Shown here: in pieces, positions 7,600-16,073 of the stretch | How positions within the stretch are numbered: position 1 is the first letter of the stretch | Layout of the letters: every line of letters begins with the position of its first letter | Source of the DNA: Brevibacterium sp. JSBI002 | GTDB taxonomy: Bacteria > Actinomycetota > Actinomycetes > Actinomycetales > Brevibacteriaceae | Direction of reading: 5' to 3' | NCBI RefSeq assembly: GCF_026013965.1 | Contig: NZ_CP110341.1 | Coordinates: 2,356,001-2,420,000, forward strand | DNA: 64,000 bases | Translations under genes and position numbers: made by a program | Notes under the pieces: generated by a model | The model's input: the letters and a program-made list of their open reading frames with translations, nothing else | What the model was told of the DNA's origin: nothing | Database searches by the model: none

Positions 7600-8280
7600 T
7601 CATTCACCGAGGCTGCCGATGACTCCGCGCATGAGTTCACCCTCGATTTCGTCGAAACCCGGACCGAATTGGCCGAAGCGAAGACCGTTGATCAGACCGA
7701 TGACAGCGACCCAGATCGTCACGGTTCTCAAGATGGTCCCGTCCGAGTAGTCGAGGCCGAGCTCCTCGAGGCCCGCACGCAGCGGCTTCAGCATGTCAGG
7801 ATTCGACCCAGACGGTCCTCCTTGGCGCCGCCGCGCCGGCTCCGCCGCGGACGCAGCACCCCCGTCCTCCGCCACCAGCTCCGCGAGCGTCACCATGATC
7901 CGCGTTCCCGGGACCACGGTCTCCTCTCGCGGAGCCTCGTAGTCAGCGATCGGGGTGCCGTAGATGAGCGCCCACCGATTCGGATGGTTCCTCGACCAGT
8001 CGAGCATCGCCAGCGCAAGGGTCTCAACACTTCGACGCCCCGCCAGCGCTTCATCGACGGCATCGGCGATCTGCGTGAAGGCATCGCGGATGAGGATCGT
8101 CAGCAGTTCATCACGACTCTTCACGTACCGGTACACCGCACTGGAGACAACTCCGAGCTCACGAGCGATCGCCCGCAGCGACAGCCCGTCAACGCCCTCG
8201 TCATCGATCATGCGATTGCCGATGGCCGTGATCTGCGCTTCCGTCTCGATGCGGGCGCGCTGCCGCGGGGTCTCAGTCAT
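7600..8280 (-). CDS. TetR-family regulator (WHG/TetR_C-type)
   Basis: The 226-residue protein has an N-terminal TetR helix-turn-helix (LSLRAIARELGVVSSAVYRYV, about residues 35-56) and a C-terminal ligand-binding region beginning DELLTILIRDAF and containing HPNRWALIYGTPIADY, characteristic of the WHG-domain group. The ligand is unknown. It is divergent from an NAD-dependent epimerase-like gene, and the 135-base spacer contains two copies of a GAGCA-C-TGCTC palindrome that it probably binds. The likely arrangement is repression of both genes, relieved by a small ligand related to the epimerase substrate. The Ala/Gly/Arg-rich segment at about residues 140-160 is a disordered loop. Confidence 0.85.
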   Translation of the reverse strand: MTETPRQRARIETEAQITAIGNRMIDDEGVDGLSLRAIARELGVVSSAVYRYVKSRDELLTILIRDAFTQIADAVDEALAGRRSVETLALAMLDWSRNHPNRWALIYGTPIADYEAPREETVVPGTRIMVTLAELVAEDGGAASAAEPARRRQGGPSGSNPDMLKPLRAGLEELGLDYSDGTILRTVTIWVAVIGLINGLRFGQFGPGFDEIEGELMRGVIGSLGE

Positions 8281-8319
8281 GGCTTCACACTACGTTCCGA
8301 GAGCAATGATGACAACAGT

Positions 8320-8330
8320 GAGCACTGCTC
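8320..8330. promoter_or_regulatory. Candidate TetR operator, copy 1
   Basis: GAGCA-C-TGCTC is a perfect 5+1+5 palindrome centred at 8325, 40 bases upstream of the TetR start. A matching half site (GAGAGCA) lies at 8299-8305. Confidence 0.6.
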
Positions 8331-8366
8331 TTGAATTGCCGACGCATGAGGCCTACGCTGAATCGA

Positions 8367-8381
8367 GAGAGCACTGCTCTC
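8367..8381. promoter_or_regulatory. Candidate TetR operator, copy 2
   Basis: GAGAGCA-C-TGCTCTC is a perfect 7+1+7 palindrome centred at 8374, 35 bases before the epimerase start and 49 bases from copy 1. The shared core indicates one regulator binding both promoters. Confidence 0.65.
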
Positions 8382-8415
8382 ATTCATTACTCGGAAACAT
8401 CGGAAGGTATCCGTC

Positions 8416-9435
8416 ATGAAATCAGCACTCGTCATCGGCAATGGTCAGATCGGTTCGGAGATCGCGGCTCAACTCAGCGCATCAGGCACAGATGTCCGCA
8501 TCGCCACCCGCTCCGGCAGCGGTTCATCCAGTGCCGGGGCCGGCGCGAGCAACGCGACCGCCCCGTCGGAAACGTCGTCTACGTCTGGCACGACGACAGT
8601 CAGCGCTCCAACTCACCTCAAGGCCGATGCGAGTGATCGCGCCCAGCTGGCCGAGGCCGCTCAGGGAGTCGATGCGATCTTTGCCTGCGCACACGCTCCC
8701 TATGACAATCGGAAATGGGAGCAGGTCCTCCCCCGCCTCGACGCAGCGATCCTCGACACCGCCGCAGACCTCGGCATCCCCGTCGTCTTCCCAGAGTCGG
8801 TCTATGCCTTCGCGGGACTGCGCACCCCGATCACCGAAACCTCCTCGTTCGCTCCGGTTGAGGACAAGGGACGAATCCGGCAGCGGCTCATCGAAGCCCG
8901 TGACTCTCATCCCGCAACAAGCGCAAGCGTCATCGCCGGGGATCTGCTCGGCAGGACAGCAGAGAAGTGGTCGTCGGTCGTGCGGATGTGCATCACCGAA
9001 CCCGTTTCCGCCGGGCGCAGGGCCATGGTGCCGGCACGGACTGATGTCCCGCACGGAATCACCGTCATCGCCGACCACGCAGCCGCAATGATCCAGGCGG
9101 CAGAGGATCTCAAGCGCGTCCCCGCGGGGACGCATCAGCTGCGGATCGCACCGGCATCAAATCCGACACTGGCCGAGATCGCCGACTTCACCGCGGACAC
9201 TCTTGGGCAGAAGCGCAAGCGTCCGCTCCCAGTCCCACGCTGGGCGACCCGTGCCATCGGTGCTTTCGAACGCTCCTTCTACGAGCTCAACCAGTTGGCA
9301 CCGATCTGGTACGAACCCTGCGTCATCGCCTCCAGCGATTTGGCCGAAACAGTCGGAACAACCGACTGGCGCGAGGGCGTGCGACAGATGCTCGCCGCGG
9401 AAACGTCTGAGACTCCTGCGCGGCAGCCTCGGTGA
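8416..9435 (+). CDS. NAD-dependent epimerase/dehydratase-like Rossmann protein
   Basis: The 339-residue product opens with a Rossmann nucleotide-binding motif (ALVIGNGQIGSEIAAQL; GxGxxG) and has the atypical-SDR layout: VDAIFACAHAPYDN after the third strand, then IPVVFPESVYAF where classical members carry the catalytic Tyr region. The YxxxK pair is not obvious, so it may be a non-catalytic or NmrA-like reductase. A low-complexity Ser/Gly/Ala/Thr stretch (about residues 33-63) interrupts the N-terminal fold and looks like a local insertion. It is divergent from the TetR gene with two shared operators, suggesting inducible expression, and convergent with the AbgT transporter gene. Confidence 0.78.
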   Translation: MKSALVIGNGQIGSEIAAQLSASGTDVRIATRSGSGSSSAGAGASNATAPSETSSTSGTTTVSAPTHLKADASDRAQLAEAAQGVDAIFACAHAPYDNRKWEQVLPRLDAAILDTAADLGIPVVFPESVYAFAGLRTPITETSSFAPVEDKGRIRQRLIEARDSHPATSASVIAGDLLGRTAEKWSSVVRMCITEPVSAGRRAMVPARTDVPHGITVIADHAAAMIQAAEDLKRVPAGTHQLRIAPASNPTLAEIADFTADTLGQKRKRPLPVPRWATRAIGAFERSFYELNQLAPIWYEPCVIASSDLAETVGTTDWREGVRQMLAAETSETPARQPR

Positions 9436-9447
9436 GCGAACGAGGCC

Positions 9448-11097
9448 TCACAGCCGGATCCCGTTGCCCGGGCCCAGCGGCAGGTCGAAAAGGAACCAGA
9501 TGCCCAGCAGCACTGCCCAGGCCAGCCAGAACGGGATGACGAATGGGAACATCCGAGAGATGACCGTGCCCAGCCCGGCGTTCGGCTCATACCGGCGGAC
9601 GAGACCGAGCAGCACGATCATGTACGGGTTGAGCGGGGTGATGACCTGCGTGGCCGAGTCACCGACGCGGAAACCGGCCTGGATGAACGCCGGTTCGTAG
9701 CCGAGCAGGGAGAAGAGCGGGACGAACACGGCGGCCATGAGCGTCCACATCGACGATCCTGAGATGATGAACAGATTGAGCAGGCTGGCCAGGAGCATGA
9801 ACCCGATGACCGCGGCGAACCCTGTCAGACCGATCGCCTCGAGCCCCGACGCCCCTGCGACGGCGATCCACGAACCGATGCCCGTCCAGTTGAATAGGGC
9901 GATGAACTGGCCGAGGATGAACGCGAGAATGAGGAACGACATCATGTCGATGATCGACTGACTCATCATCTTCACCAGGTCGTTCATCGACCGCACGGTG
10001 TGCACGACGAACCCGTAGACGACGCCCATAAGCATGAAGTAGGCGAAGACGATGAACACGATTGACGACAGCAGCGGGGACTCCGGAAGGAATCCGCCGT
10101 CCTCGTTCCGCCAGGGAGAACTGGGAAGGAGGAAAGCGAAGAGGAAGACCGCGGTGAGGACGAGCCCCGAGACAACCGCCCAGATCAGCCCTTTCTTCTC
10201 CTCCGGTTCGAGTTCGGCCTTGATCTCTGTGCACGAATCATCGTCCGAAGACTCAGAGGATCCCTCTGTTTTCGCCGAGGCATCTCCGTAGGGGCTGTCG
10301 GGTGCCTGGTATTCGCGGGCCAGTCCGCTCGACGAGGCGTTCGCGTATTCGCGGGGCGCTCCCTTGCGCACCATGTTCGGTTCGATGAGCCGGTCGATGA
10401 TGAATCCGGCGATGATCGCGAGCACGATCGACGAGGCGATATTGAAGTAGTAGTTCGATACCGGGTTGACTGCGGTGTAGTCGGTGTTCGGCAGGGTCTC
10501 CATCACCGAGGTGGTGATCCCGGCGAACAGAGCGTCGAGGCTCGTGGGGACGATCGAGGTCGAATAGCCGGCACCGGTGGCGGCGAACCCGCCGATGAGA
10601 CCGGCCATCGGATGCCGTCCTGCCGCTTTGAATACGAGCGCAGCCAGAGGCGGGATGATGACGAACGCCGAGTCGGCCATGATCGACCCGACCACCCCGA
10701 CGAAACCGACGGCATAGGGCAGCAGCCACTTGGGGCTCTTGCCGAAGGCGATGCGCACGGCCGCGGCGAGCATTCCCGACTTCTCGGCCACTCCGACGGC
10801 CAGCAGAATCGGCAGCACCGTCGCCAAGGGCGGGAACCCGATGTAGTTGTCGCCCATCGTCGTGGTCAACCACGCCAGGCCCTCCCCGGTGAACAGGCCC
10901 TTGATCGCGATGGTCTCGTCGCCGCCGGGAATGGCCACGGTGACATCGGCCATGGCCATGGCTGTGGAGACGAGTCCGGTGATGATGAACAGCCCGAGGA
11001 ACAGCGTGAACGGTTCGGGCAGTTTGTTTCCGATGCGTTCGATCCAGTCCAGCGTGCGCTGGCCGAAACCGACTTTCCCATCTGTCGTCGTCGACAT
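9448..11097 (-). CDS. abgT: AbgT-family p-aminobenzoyl-glutamate-type transporter
   Basis: The 549-residue integral membrane protein matches AbgT/MtrF from end to end: LDWIERIGNKLPEPFTLF at the N-terminus, a GFPPLATVLPILLAVGVAEK segment, AGYSTSIVPTSLDALFAG, and the C-terminal ISGSSMWTLMAAVFVPL and QVITPLNPYMIV motifs. About 11-13 hydrophobic segments are visible, plus an acidic/serine-rich cytoplasmic loop at about residues 245-300 that is longer than usual. E. coli AbgT imports p-aminobenzoyl-glutamate; other members export antimetabolites. The M20 peptidase gene lies 49 bases upstream in the same direction, recreating the abg transporter/hydrolase pairing and favouring the uptake role. ATG at 11097 is preceded by AGAAGGA. 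Confidence 0.9.
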   Translation of the reverse strand: MSTTTDGKVGFGQRTLDWIERIGNKLPEPFTLFLGLFIITGLVSTAMAMADVTVAIPGGDETIAIKGLFTGEGLAWLTTTMGDNYIGFPPLATVLPILLAVGVAEKSGMLAAAVRIAFGKSPKWLLPYAVGFVGVVGSIMADSAFVIIPPLAALVFKAAGRHPMAGLIGGFAATGAGYSTSIVPTSLDALFAGITTSVMETLPNTDYTAVNPVSNYYFNIASSIVLAIIAGFIIDRLIEPNMVRKGAPREYANASSSGLAREYQAPDSPYGDASAKTEGSSESSDDDSCTEIKAELEPEEKKGLIWAVVSGLVLTAVFLFAFLLPSSPWRNEDGGFLPESPLLSSIVFIVFAYFMLMGVVYGFVVHTVRSMNDLVKMMSQSIIDMMSFLILAFILGQFIALFNWTGIGSWIAVAGASGLEAIGLTGFAAVIGFMLLASLLNLFIISGSSMWTLMAAVFVPLFSLLGYEPAFIQAGFRVGDSATQVITPLNPYMIVLLGLVRRYEPNAGLGTVISRMFPFVIPFWLAWAVLLGIWFLFDLPLGPGNGIRL

Positions 11098-11146
11098 GAG
11101 CGGTCCTTCTCTTCGATGGCGCGGGTCTGGGTGCGACGGGACGATC

Positions 11147-12493
11147 TCAGTCGAAGAAGTGCTCGACGTCGATGGCTCCCCCGTCGCGGGCGAACTCTTC
11201 GGTCACCTCGGCGGCGAGGGCATCGTCGGCGAGGAAATCCAGGGCGGTGCACGCAAGACCGTAGGCCCCGTCGAGCGCCGCGGATTCGGCCGCAGGGGTC
11301 TCGGCGGCTGCAGCGAATTCTCGGGTGTGCAGGGCCACCTCGGCGTCGGCGGTTTTGATGAGCGGATGGATACCGGGAATCCGATAGGAGACGTTGCCGA
11401 AGTCCGTCGACGCGGCAATCGATTCGTCGAGGACCCCGGCAGGAAGCGGCTGGCGACCGCGCGCCTGTTCGTGTTCGGCCCAACGGGCGGTCAGCGCCGA
11501 ATTCGTACGCACGGGCAGCGACGGCGGATGTTCGTCCCAGCCGACGGTGACGCCGGTGCCGGTCATGAGCGCGGCACCCTTCGCCGCGTCCTCGACCCGG
11601 TCGGAGAGTTCTTTGAGCGTCTCGGGGAACTTCGAACGGACGTAGCACTGCACGGTGGCCGATTCGGTGATGATCGACGGCCTCGTTCCGCCGTCGGTGA
11701 TGACCGCGTGCAGACGGGAGATCGGCGGCAGCTGCTGCCGCATCAGGCCCAGCCCCTGGTAGAAGAGATTCGCCGCGTCGAGGGCGTTGCGCCCCATGAA
11801 AGGCTGCGCCGAGGCGTGGGCGGCGACCCCTGAGTATGTGACCTTGAGCAGGCGGCGTCCCTGCCACACCTGGTCGGCGCAGTCGTATCCGTAGCCGTGG
11901 ACCATGATGGCCGCGTCGATGCTGTCGAAGGCGCCGGCCCGGGCCATGACCTCTTTGCCCGAATGGCCTTCTTCGGCCGGGGTGCCCAGCAGCACGACGG
12001 TGCCCGGCACGGCGTCGGGGTCTTTCTCGTACAAGGCATGGAGGGCCAGGAAGGCACCGACTCCGGCGGTGGCGATGATGTTGTGTCCGCACGCATGCCC
12101 GATCTCGGGCAGGGCATCGTATTCGGCGAGGATCGCGATCGTGCGACCGTGACCGGAACCCGTCGTCGCCCGCAGCGTCGTCTTCACACCGTAGAGGCCG
12201 GTCTCGACGTCGACTCCGTGTTTCTCCAGCACCGAGGCGATCGCAGCGATCGAATCGAACTCTTCGAACGCGGTCTCGGCGAGGTCATGGACGGTGTGGA
12301 GCAGGCCCGTGAGGCCGCCTTCCGCGGCGTCGAGGCCCGCGGCGATGCCGGACCGGCTCGTCTCCGGGGCACCGGTGAAGTCGGAGGCCCACTCGGCGGC
12401 CTGCTCGGCCCGAGCCCGGGTCTGTCGAGCCATCTCGTCGAGGTAGCTGTCGTCCGGTGCGGTCGAGTGGGCGAGGTCACGGATTTCGCTCAT
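11147..12493 (-). CDS. M20D-family amidohydrolase (p-aminobenzoyl-glutamate hydrolase-like)
   Basis: The 448-residue protein is an M20 metallopeptidase: IAILAEYDALPEIGHACGHN supplies the metal ligands and catalytic Asp, GTPAEEGHSGK the Glu-Glu pair, and AAHASAQPFMGRNALDA the dimerisation-domain boundary. A final histidine ligand is expected near IHPLIKTADAEVALHT. The family cleaves amide bonds of N-acyl amino acids or peptides; the AbgA/AbgB branch hydrolyses p-aminobenzoyl-glutamate to p-aminobenzoate and glutamate. Being immediately upstream of abgT supports that substrate class, although only one hydrolase subunit is present whereas E. coli uses two. No signal peptide is present. It is the first gene of the probable two-gene operon. 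Confidence 0.85.
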   Translation of the reverse strand: MSEIRDLAHSTAPDDSYLDEMARQTRARAEQAAEWASDFTGAPETSRSGIAAGLDAAEGGLTGLLHTVHDLAETAFEEFDSIAAIASVLEKHGVDVETGLYGVKTTLRATTGSGHGRTIAILAEYDALPEIGHACGHNIIATAGVGAFLALHALYEKDPDAVPGTVVLLGTPAEEGHSGKEVMARAGAFDSIDAAIMVHGYGYDCADQVWQGRRLLKVTYSGVAAHASAQPFMGRNALDAANLFYQGLGLMRQQLPPISRLHAVITDGGTRPSIITESATVQCYVRSKFPETLKELSDRVEDAAKGAALMTGTGVTVGWDEHPPSLPVRTNSALTARWAEHEQARGRQPLPAGVLDESIAASTDFGNVSYRIPGIHPLIKTADAEVALHTREFAAAAETPAAESAALDGAYGLACTALDFLADDALAAEVTEEFARDGGAIDVEHFFD

Positions 12494-12560
12494 GGGTCAT
12501 AAGCATAGGTGCCCTGCCGATCTGACACGCCCGGAACGGTCAGGTTTCCGCGTCGGAGCC

Positions 12561-13397
12561 TCAGACTTCAACGAGGCGAATGGCCAGGGAGTCGATCTTC
12601 GCGACGAGGTCCTCGTCACCGGCGACGGTTTCCTGGAACCGGCGCACCTCTCCCGGCGGCACCTCGGACTCGACGCCCAGTGTGATGCCGAGCTCCGGCC
12701 CACCGAGGTGGACGCTGTTGCTGCCGGGGCTCACACCGATCCGAGCCAGCCACGGGACGGACTCGGCGATGGCACGCAGACGCTGGGCCACCTCGGCGTC
12801 GGCCCAGGACGGGGTCCAGGGCTGGGACTGCACGAACGCGAACATGGCGGGGCGGCGCAACAGGAATGAGGACTCGGCTCCGGGGTCGAGGACGACGAGC
12901 TGGGATTCCGCCTCGATGGCCCCGAGGACGAGCCGTTCGGACTCGATCGGGACGGGTCTGGCATCGGAATGCCACGCCGTCAGCGGTGGGATTCCGGAGA
13001 ATCCGGGGGTGCACTCGCGGCCGTCCTCGGCTTGGAGGCGGACCATCGCCATCTCCGAGGAGTTGTCGGCCATGAGCCCGTTCTCTCCGACCTCCTGGTC
13101 GAGAACCATCGGCACGATCGGGGCATAGAGCCTGGCCCCGGACAGAGCCGTGACGACCTGCTGGTGTGCGGCCGGATCCAGGGGTGTCTGAGCGACCTGG
13201 TTCATGGCCTCCAGCAGGGCCGCATCCGCCAGCCCGGTATCACCGGAGAACGGGTTGGGTTTGAGATCCCGGCCCTCCCACGCCTGTCCGGCGGAATCCG
13301 TCGGGGCGTGGGCCTCGCCTGCCTGGTCGGCAGGCGCGGCGGACCGTGGCTCGTCCGGCCCATGCGGCTGGTCCGGATCGTGCGAGTGCGTGCTCAC
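12561..13397 (-). CDS. SseB-family protein
   Basis: The 278-residue product contains an SseB N-terminal domain (about residues 75-175: VVTALSGARLYAPIVPMV, then MAMVRLQAEDGRECTPGFSG and TAWHSDARPVPIE), after a disordered acidic/Ala-rich N-terminus. SseB-like proteins are widespread in actinobacteria directly downstream of hisA; their function is not established (the E. coli name comes from an enhanced serine-sensitivity phenotype). The GTG at 13397 is chosen because it follows GGTGAG and lies 5 bases after the hisA stop; longer frames upstream run antisense-like through hisA. It is the last gene of the his operon. Confidence 0.82.
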   Translation of the reverse strand: MSTHSHDPDQPHGPDEPRSAAPADQAGEAHAPTDSAGQAWEGRDLKPNPFSGDTGLADAALLEAMNQVAQTPLDPAAHQQVVTALSGARLYAPIVPMVLDQEVGENGLMADNSSEMAMVRLQAEDGRECTPGFSGIPPLTAWHSDARPVPIESERLVLGAIEAESQLVVLDPGAESSFLLRRPAMFAFVQSQPWTPSWADAEVAQRLRAIAESVPWLARIGVSPGSNSVHLGGPELGITLGVESEVPPGEVRRFQETVAGDEDLVAKIDSLAIRLVEV

Positions 13398-13401
13398 AGA
13401 C

Positions 13402-14139
13402 TCACCGTCCTGCGACGTCGAGGGCTTCTTCCAGAGTGAACTTGCCGGCGTAGAGTGCCTTGCCCACGATCGCCGAGTCGACGCCGAAGGGCACGAGCTC
13501 ACGGAGGGCTCGCAGGTCGTCGAGGCTCGAGACTCCGCCGGAGGCGACGATCGGAGAGTCGGTCTTCTGCGCGAGATCCTTGAGCAGGTCGACATTGGGT
13601 CCCTGCAGGGTGCCGTCCTTGCGCACATCGGTGACGACGTAGCGGGAGCAGCCGGCGGCTTCGAGGGTGGCGAGAACTTCATAGAGGTCGCCGCCGTCCT
13701 TCGTCCAGCCGCGGGCGGCCAGGGTGGTTCCGCGCACGTCGAGGCCGATGGCGACCTGATCGCCGAAGCGCGAGATCATCTCGGCCGTCCACTCGGGGTT
13801 TTCCAGGGCGGCGGTGCCGATGTTGACGCGCTCGGCTCCGGTGTCGAGTGCGCGTTCGAGGCTTTCGGTGTCACGGATGCCACCGGAGAGTTCGACCTTG
13901 ATCCCCACGGCCTTGACAACCTGGTTGAGCAGATCCGAGTTCGATCCGCGTCCGAAGGCGGCATCGAGGTCGACGAGGTGGATCCATTCGGCACCACGGC
14001 TCTCGAAGTCCTGAGCGGCGTCGATGGGTGAACCGTAGTCGGTTTCAGTTCCGGCTTCGCCCTGGACGAGGCGGACGGCCTTGCCGTCGGCGACGTCGAC
14101 GGCGGGGAGGAGGACCAGCTTGTTCGAACTGTCTGTCAT
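13402..14139 (-). CDS. hisA: Phosphoribosyl isomerase A (HisA/PriA type)
   Basis: The 245-residue TIM-barrel enzyme isomerises ProFAR to PRFAR in histidine synthesis. The first catalytic aspartate lies in [18 protein letters not shown] (Asp15), the second in [16 protein letters not shown], and the phosphate-binding loops in SGGIRDTES and [14 protein letters not shown]. The [15 protein letters not shown] loop matches actinobacterial PriA, which also performs the TrpF isomerisation in tryptophan synthesis, so dual function is likely if the genome lacks trpF. It follows hisH by 58 bases and precedes sseB by 4 bases. ATG at 14139 begins [15 protein letters not shown] and is preceded by AGAAAGG. 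Confidence 0.95.
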   Translation of the reverse strand: MTDSSNKLVLLPAVDVADGKAVRLVQGEAGTETDYGSPIDAAQDFESRGAEWIHLVDLDAAFGRGSNSDLLNQVVKAVGIKVELSGGIRDTESLERALDTGAERVNIGTAALENPEWTAEMISRFGDQVAIGLDVRGTTLAARGWTKDGGDLYEVLATLEAAGCSRYVVTDVRKDGTLQGPNVDLLKDLAQKTDSPIVASGGVSSLDDLRALRELVPFGVDSAIVGKALYAGKFTLEEALDVAGR

Positions 14140-14197
14140 TGTGACCTTTCTGCCAGGGTGCCACGGGGTTTGAGGCAACCATAGTCGGTGTGCTCGG

Positions 14198-14881
14198 TCA
14201 GGAGCTGAGTGAGTCTGTGGGGTTGGCGCCTGAGCTGTCGGTGCTGCCCGAACCGCTGCCCGGGCTGCTGTCGGCGGCGAACGAGGCCAGCCAGTTGCGC
14301 AGGAGCCTGGCGCCCGCCTCGGCGGATTTCTCGGGATGGAACTGTGCTGCCCAGGTGGTTCCGTCTTCGACAGCGGCGATGAAGTCATTGCCGTGGCGGG
14401 CGGTCGTGACCGTCGCGTTCGCCGGCGGCTCGGTCGCGGCGTAGGAGTGGACGAAGTAGAAGCGTTCGTCTCCGATTCTGGCGAACATGGCCGAGTCTGC
14501 GGGAGCGTTGACCTTCGACCATCCCATATGCGGGATGACCGGCGCTTCGAGGCCGGTGACGGCTCCGGGCCACAGACCGATGCCCTCGGTCTTGACTCCG
14601 TGTTCGACGCCGCGGGCGAAGAACACTTGGAGGCCGACGCAGATGCCGAGCAGCGGTCGCCCCTGTTCGTGGCGTGCCCGGATGAGGTCGACTCCCCCGA
14701 CGTTCTCCAGTCCGGCCATCACGGCCGAAAACGCGCCGACGCCGGGGACCAGCAGTCCGTCGGAGTCGTTGATGACATCGTGATCGGCCGTAAGCGTGAC
14801 CTCGGCACCGGCCGCGGCGACCGCACGGACGGCGGAGCGCACGTTTCCGGCACCGTAGTCGAGGACGGCGACAGTCGTCAT
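14198..14881 (-). CDS. hisH: Imidazole glycerol phosphate synthase glutaminase subunit
   Basis: The 227-residue class I glutamine amidotransferase supplies ammonia to HisF for ring closure to imidazole glycerol phosphate. The oxyanion/nucleophile elbow is [12 protein letters not shown] (Cys81), and the His-Glu pair is in [11 protein letters not shown] (His182, Glu184). The PGVGAF motif near residue 47 is also typical. A Ser/Gly-rich tail of about 25 residues after [11 protein letters not shown] is not part of the domain. Its ATG overlaps the stop of the upstream membrane-protein gene (ATGA), giving translational coupling. hisF is not in this window. Confidence 0.95.
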   Translation of the reverse strand: MTTVAVLDYGAGNVRSAVRAVAAAGAEVTLTADHDVINDSDGLLVPGVGAFSAVMAGLENVGGVDLIRARHEQGRPLLGICVGLQVFFARGVEHGVKTEGIGLWPGAVTGLEAPVIPHMGWSKVNAPADSAMFARIGDERFYFVHSYAATEPPANATVTTARHGNDFIAAVEDGTTWAAQFHPEKSAEAGARLLRNWLASFAADSSPGSGSGSTDSSGANPTDSLSS

Positions 14882-15480
14882 CGCTTCGCCCCCTTGCTCA
14901 GCACCGACCAGATCCTCCACAGGGAGAACCCGAGGACGACGGCACCGAGTGCGGCGACGACCCAGGCGATGGTGTTCCCACCCAGGGCCAGGGCGATGCC
15001 GAAGGCCACGACGAGTCCGGCGAGGACGGCGGCGATGATCCACAGCAGTGCCGTGCGTGCCATGGAGGCCCGACCCGGGCTCATCGTGGCCGCACTGGCC
15101 TGCAGCTTCGTCATCGACGAGGTCGGAATATTGCCTTCGACGTCCTCTGCGGCAACGGTTTCGAGCAGCAGACCTTCGAGCACATCGGGCAGGTTCTTCA
15201 GCGCCAGCCCGGCCGGCACATCGGACTCCCGGGCGCCGTGGCGGAAATGGCCGGCGTCGATCTGCTCTTCGCTGCGCACGAGGAGGAGGACCTCATGTTT
15301 GCCCGCGAGCTTCGAGATCGCTGCGGCCGCCTCGTTGCCGGCTTTGACATCCGTGTCGGCGAGCACGATTCCGCTGAACTCGCCGATCGGCACGATGGTG
15401 CCGGAGATGTTCGACAGCACGCAGGCGGCGGCCAGCTGTTGGGCGACCCCGAACGGGGTCACGATGACGGTCGTGCTCAC
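14878..15480 (-). CDS. Uncharacterised two-helix membrane protein embedded in the his operon
   Basis: The 200-residue product has a soluble N-terminal part (about residues 1-135: [19 protein letters not shown], then [18 protein letters not shown]) and two adjacent membrane helices near the C-terminus ([20 protein letters not shown] and [20 protein letters not shown]). No known catalytic motif was recognised. Its GTG start overlaps the hisB stop and its own stop overlaps the hisH start, so it is translationally coupled on both sides and co-expressed with histidine enzymes. Similar genes are found at this spot in some Micrococcales as I recall, but no function is known. The start is fixed by the GTGA overlap and by the end of conserved-looking sequence. 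Confidence 0.8.
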   Translation of the reverse strand: MSTTVIVTPFGVAQQLAAACVLSNISGTIVPIGEFSGIVLADTDVKAGNEAAAAISKLAGKHEVLLLVRSEEQIDAGHFRHGARESDVPAGLALKNLPDVLEGLLLETVAAEDVEGNIPTSSMTKLQASAATMSPGRASMARTALLWIIAAVLAGLVVAFGIALALGGNTIAWVVAALGAVVLGFSLWRIWSVLSKGAKR

Positions 15481-16073
15481 AGGACTCCCTTGGTGCTGGG
15501 AACGGAATCGCTGCGCGGATCGGTTTCGACGGCCTCGCGCAGCGCGCGGGCGAAGGCCTTGAACTCGGCTTCGACGATGTGGTGCGGGTCGCGACCGCGC
15601 ACCAGGTCGAGGTGGACGGTCAGGCCGCCGTTGAAGGCGATCGATTCCAGCGAGTGGGAGGTCATCGAACCGGTGAAGTGGCCGCCGATGAGGTGGTACT
15701 GCTGGCCTTCGGGCTCGCCTTCGTGGACGAAGTAAGGGCGCCCGGAGACGTCGACGACGCACTGGGCCAGGGCCTCGTCCAGCGGCACGGCGGCGAAGCC
15801 GTAGCGGCGGATGCCGACCTTGTCGCCGAGAGCCTCACGCAGGGTCTGACCGAGCACGATCGAGGTGTCTTCGACGGTGTGGTGGACGTCGATGTGGGTA
15901 TCGCCGGTGGCGGTGATGTCGAGGTCGATCATCGAGTGCTTCGACAGGGCGGTGAGCATATGGTCGAAGAACGGCACGGAAGTCGAGATGTTCGAGGTGC
16001 CGGTGCCGTCAAGGTTGACGGACACGGACACCGTGGACTCGGACGTGGTGCGCGAGTTCTGGGCCTGCCTCAT
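15477..16073 (-). CDS. hisB: Imidazoleglycerol-phosphate dehydratase
   Basis: The 198-residue, monofunctional HisB converts imidazole glycerol phosphate to imidazole acetol phosphate. Both manganese-binding repeats are visible: [18 protein letters not shown] with [18 protein letters not shown], and [15 protein letters not shown] followed by [15 protein letters not shown]. The N-terminal phosphatase domain of the E. coli bifunctional enzyme is absent, as expected for actinobacteria. The ATG overlaps the hisC stop (ATGA) and the stop overlaps the next GTG, so the gene sits inside a fully coupled string. Confidence 0.96.
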   Translation of the reverse strand: MRQAQNSRTTSESTVSVSVNLDGTGTSNISTSVPFFDHMLTALSKHSMIDLDITATGDTHIDVHHTVEDTSIVLGQTLREALGDKVGIRRYGFAAVPLDEALAQCVVDVSGRPYFVHEGEPEGQQYHLIGGHFTGSMTSHSLESIAFNGGLTVHLDLVRGRDPHHIVEAEFKAFARALREAVETDPRSDSVPSTKGVL

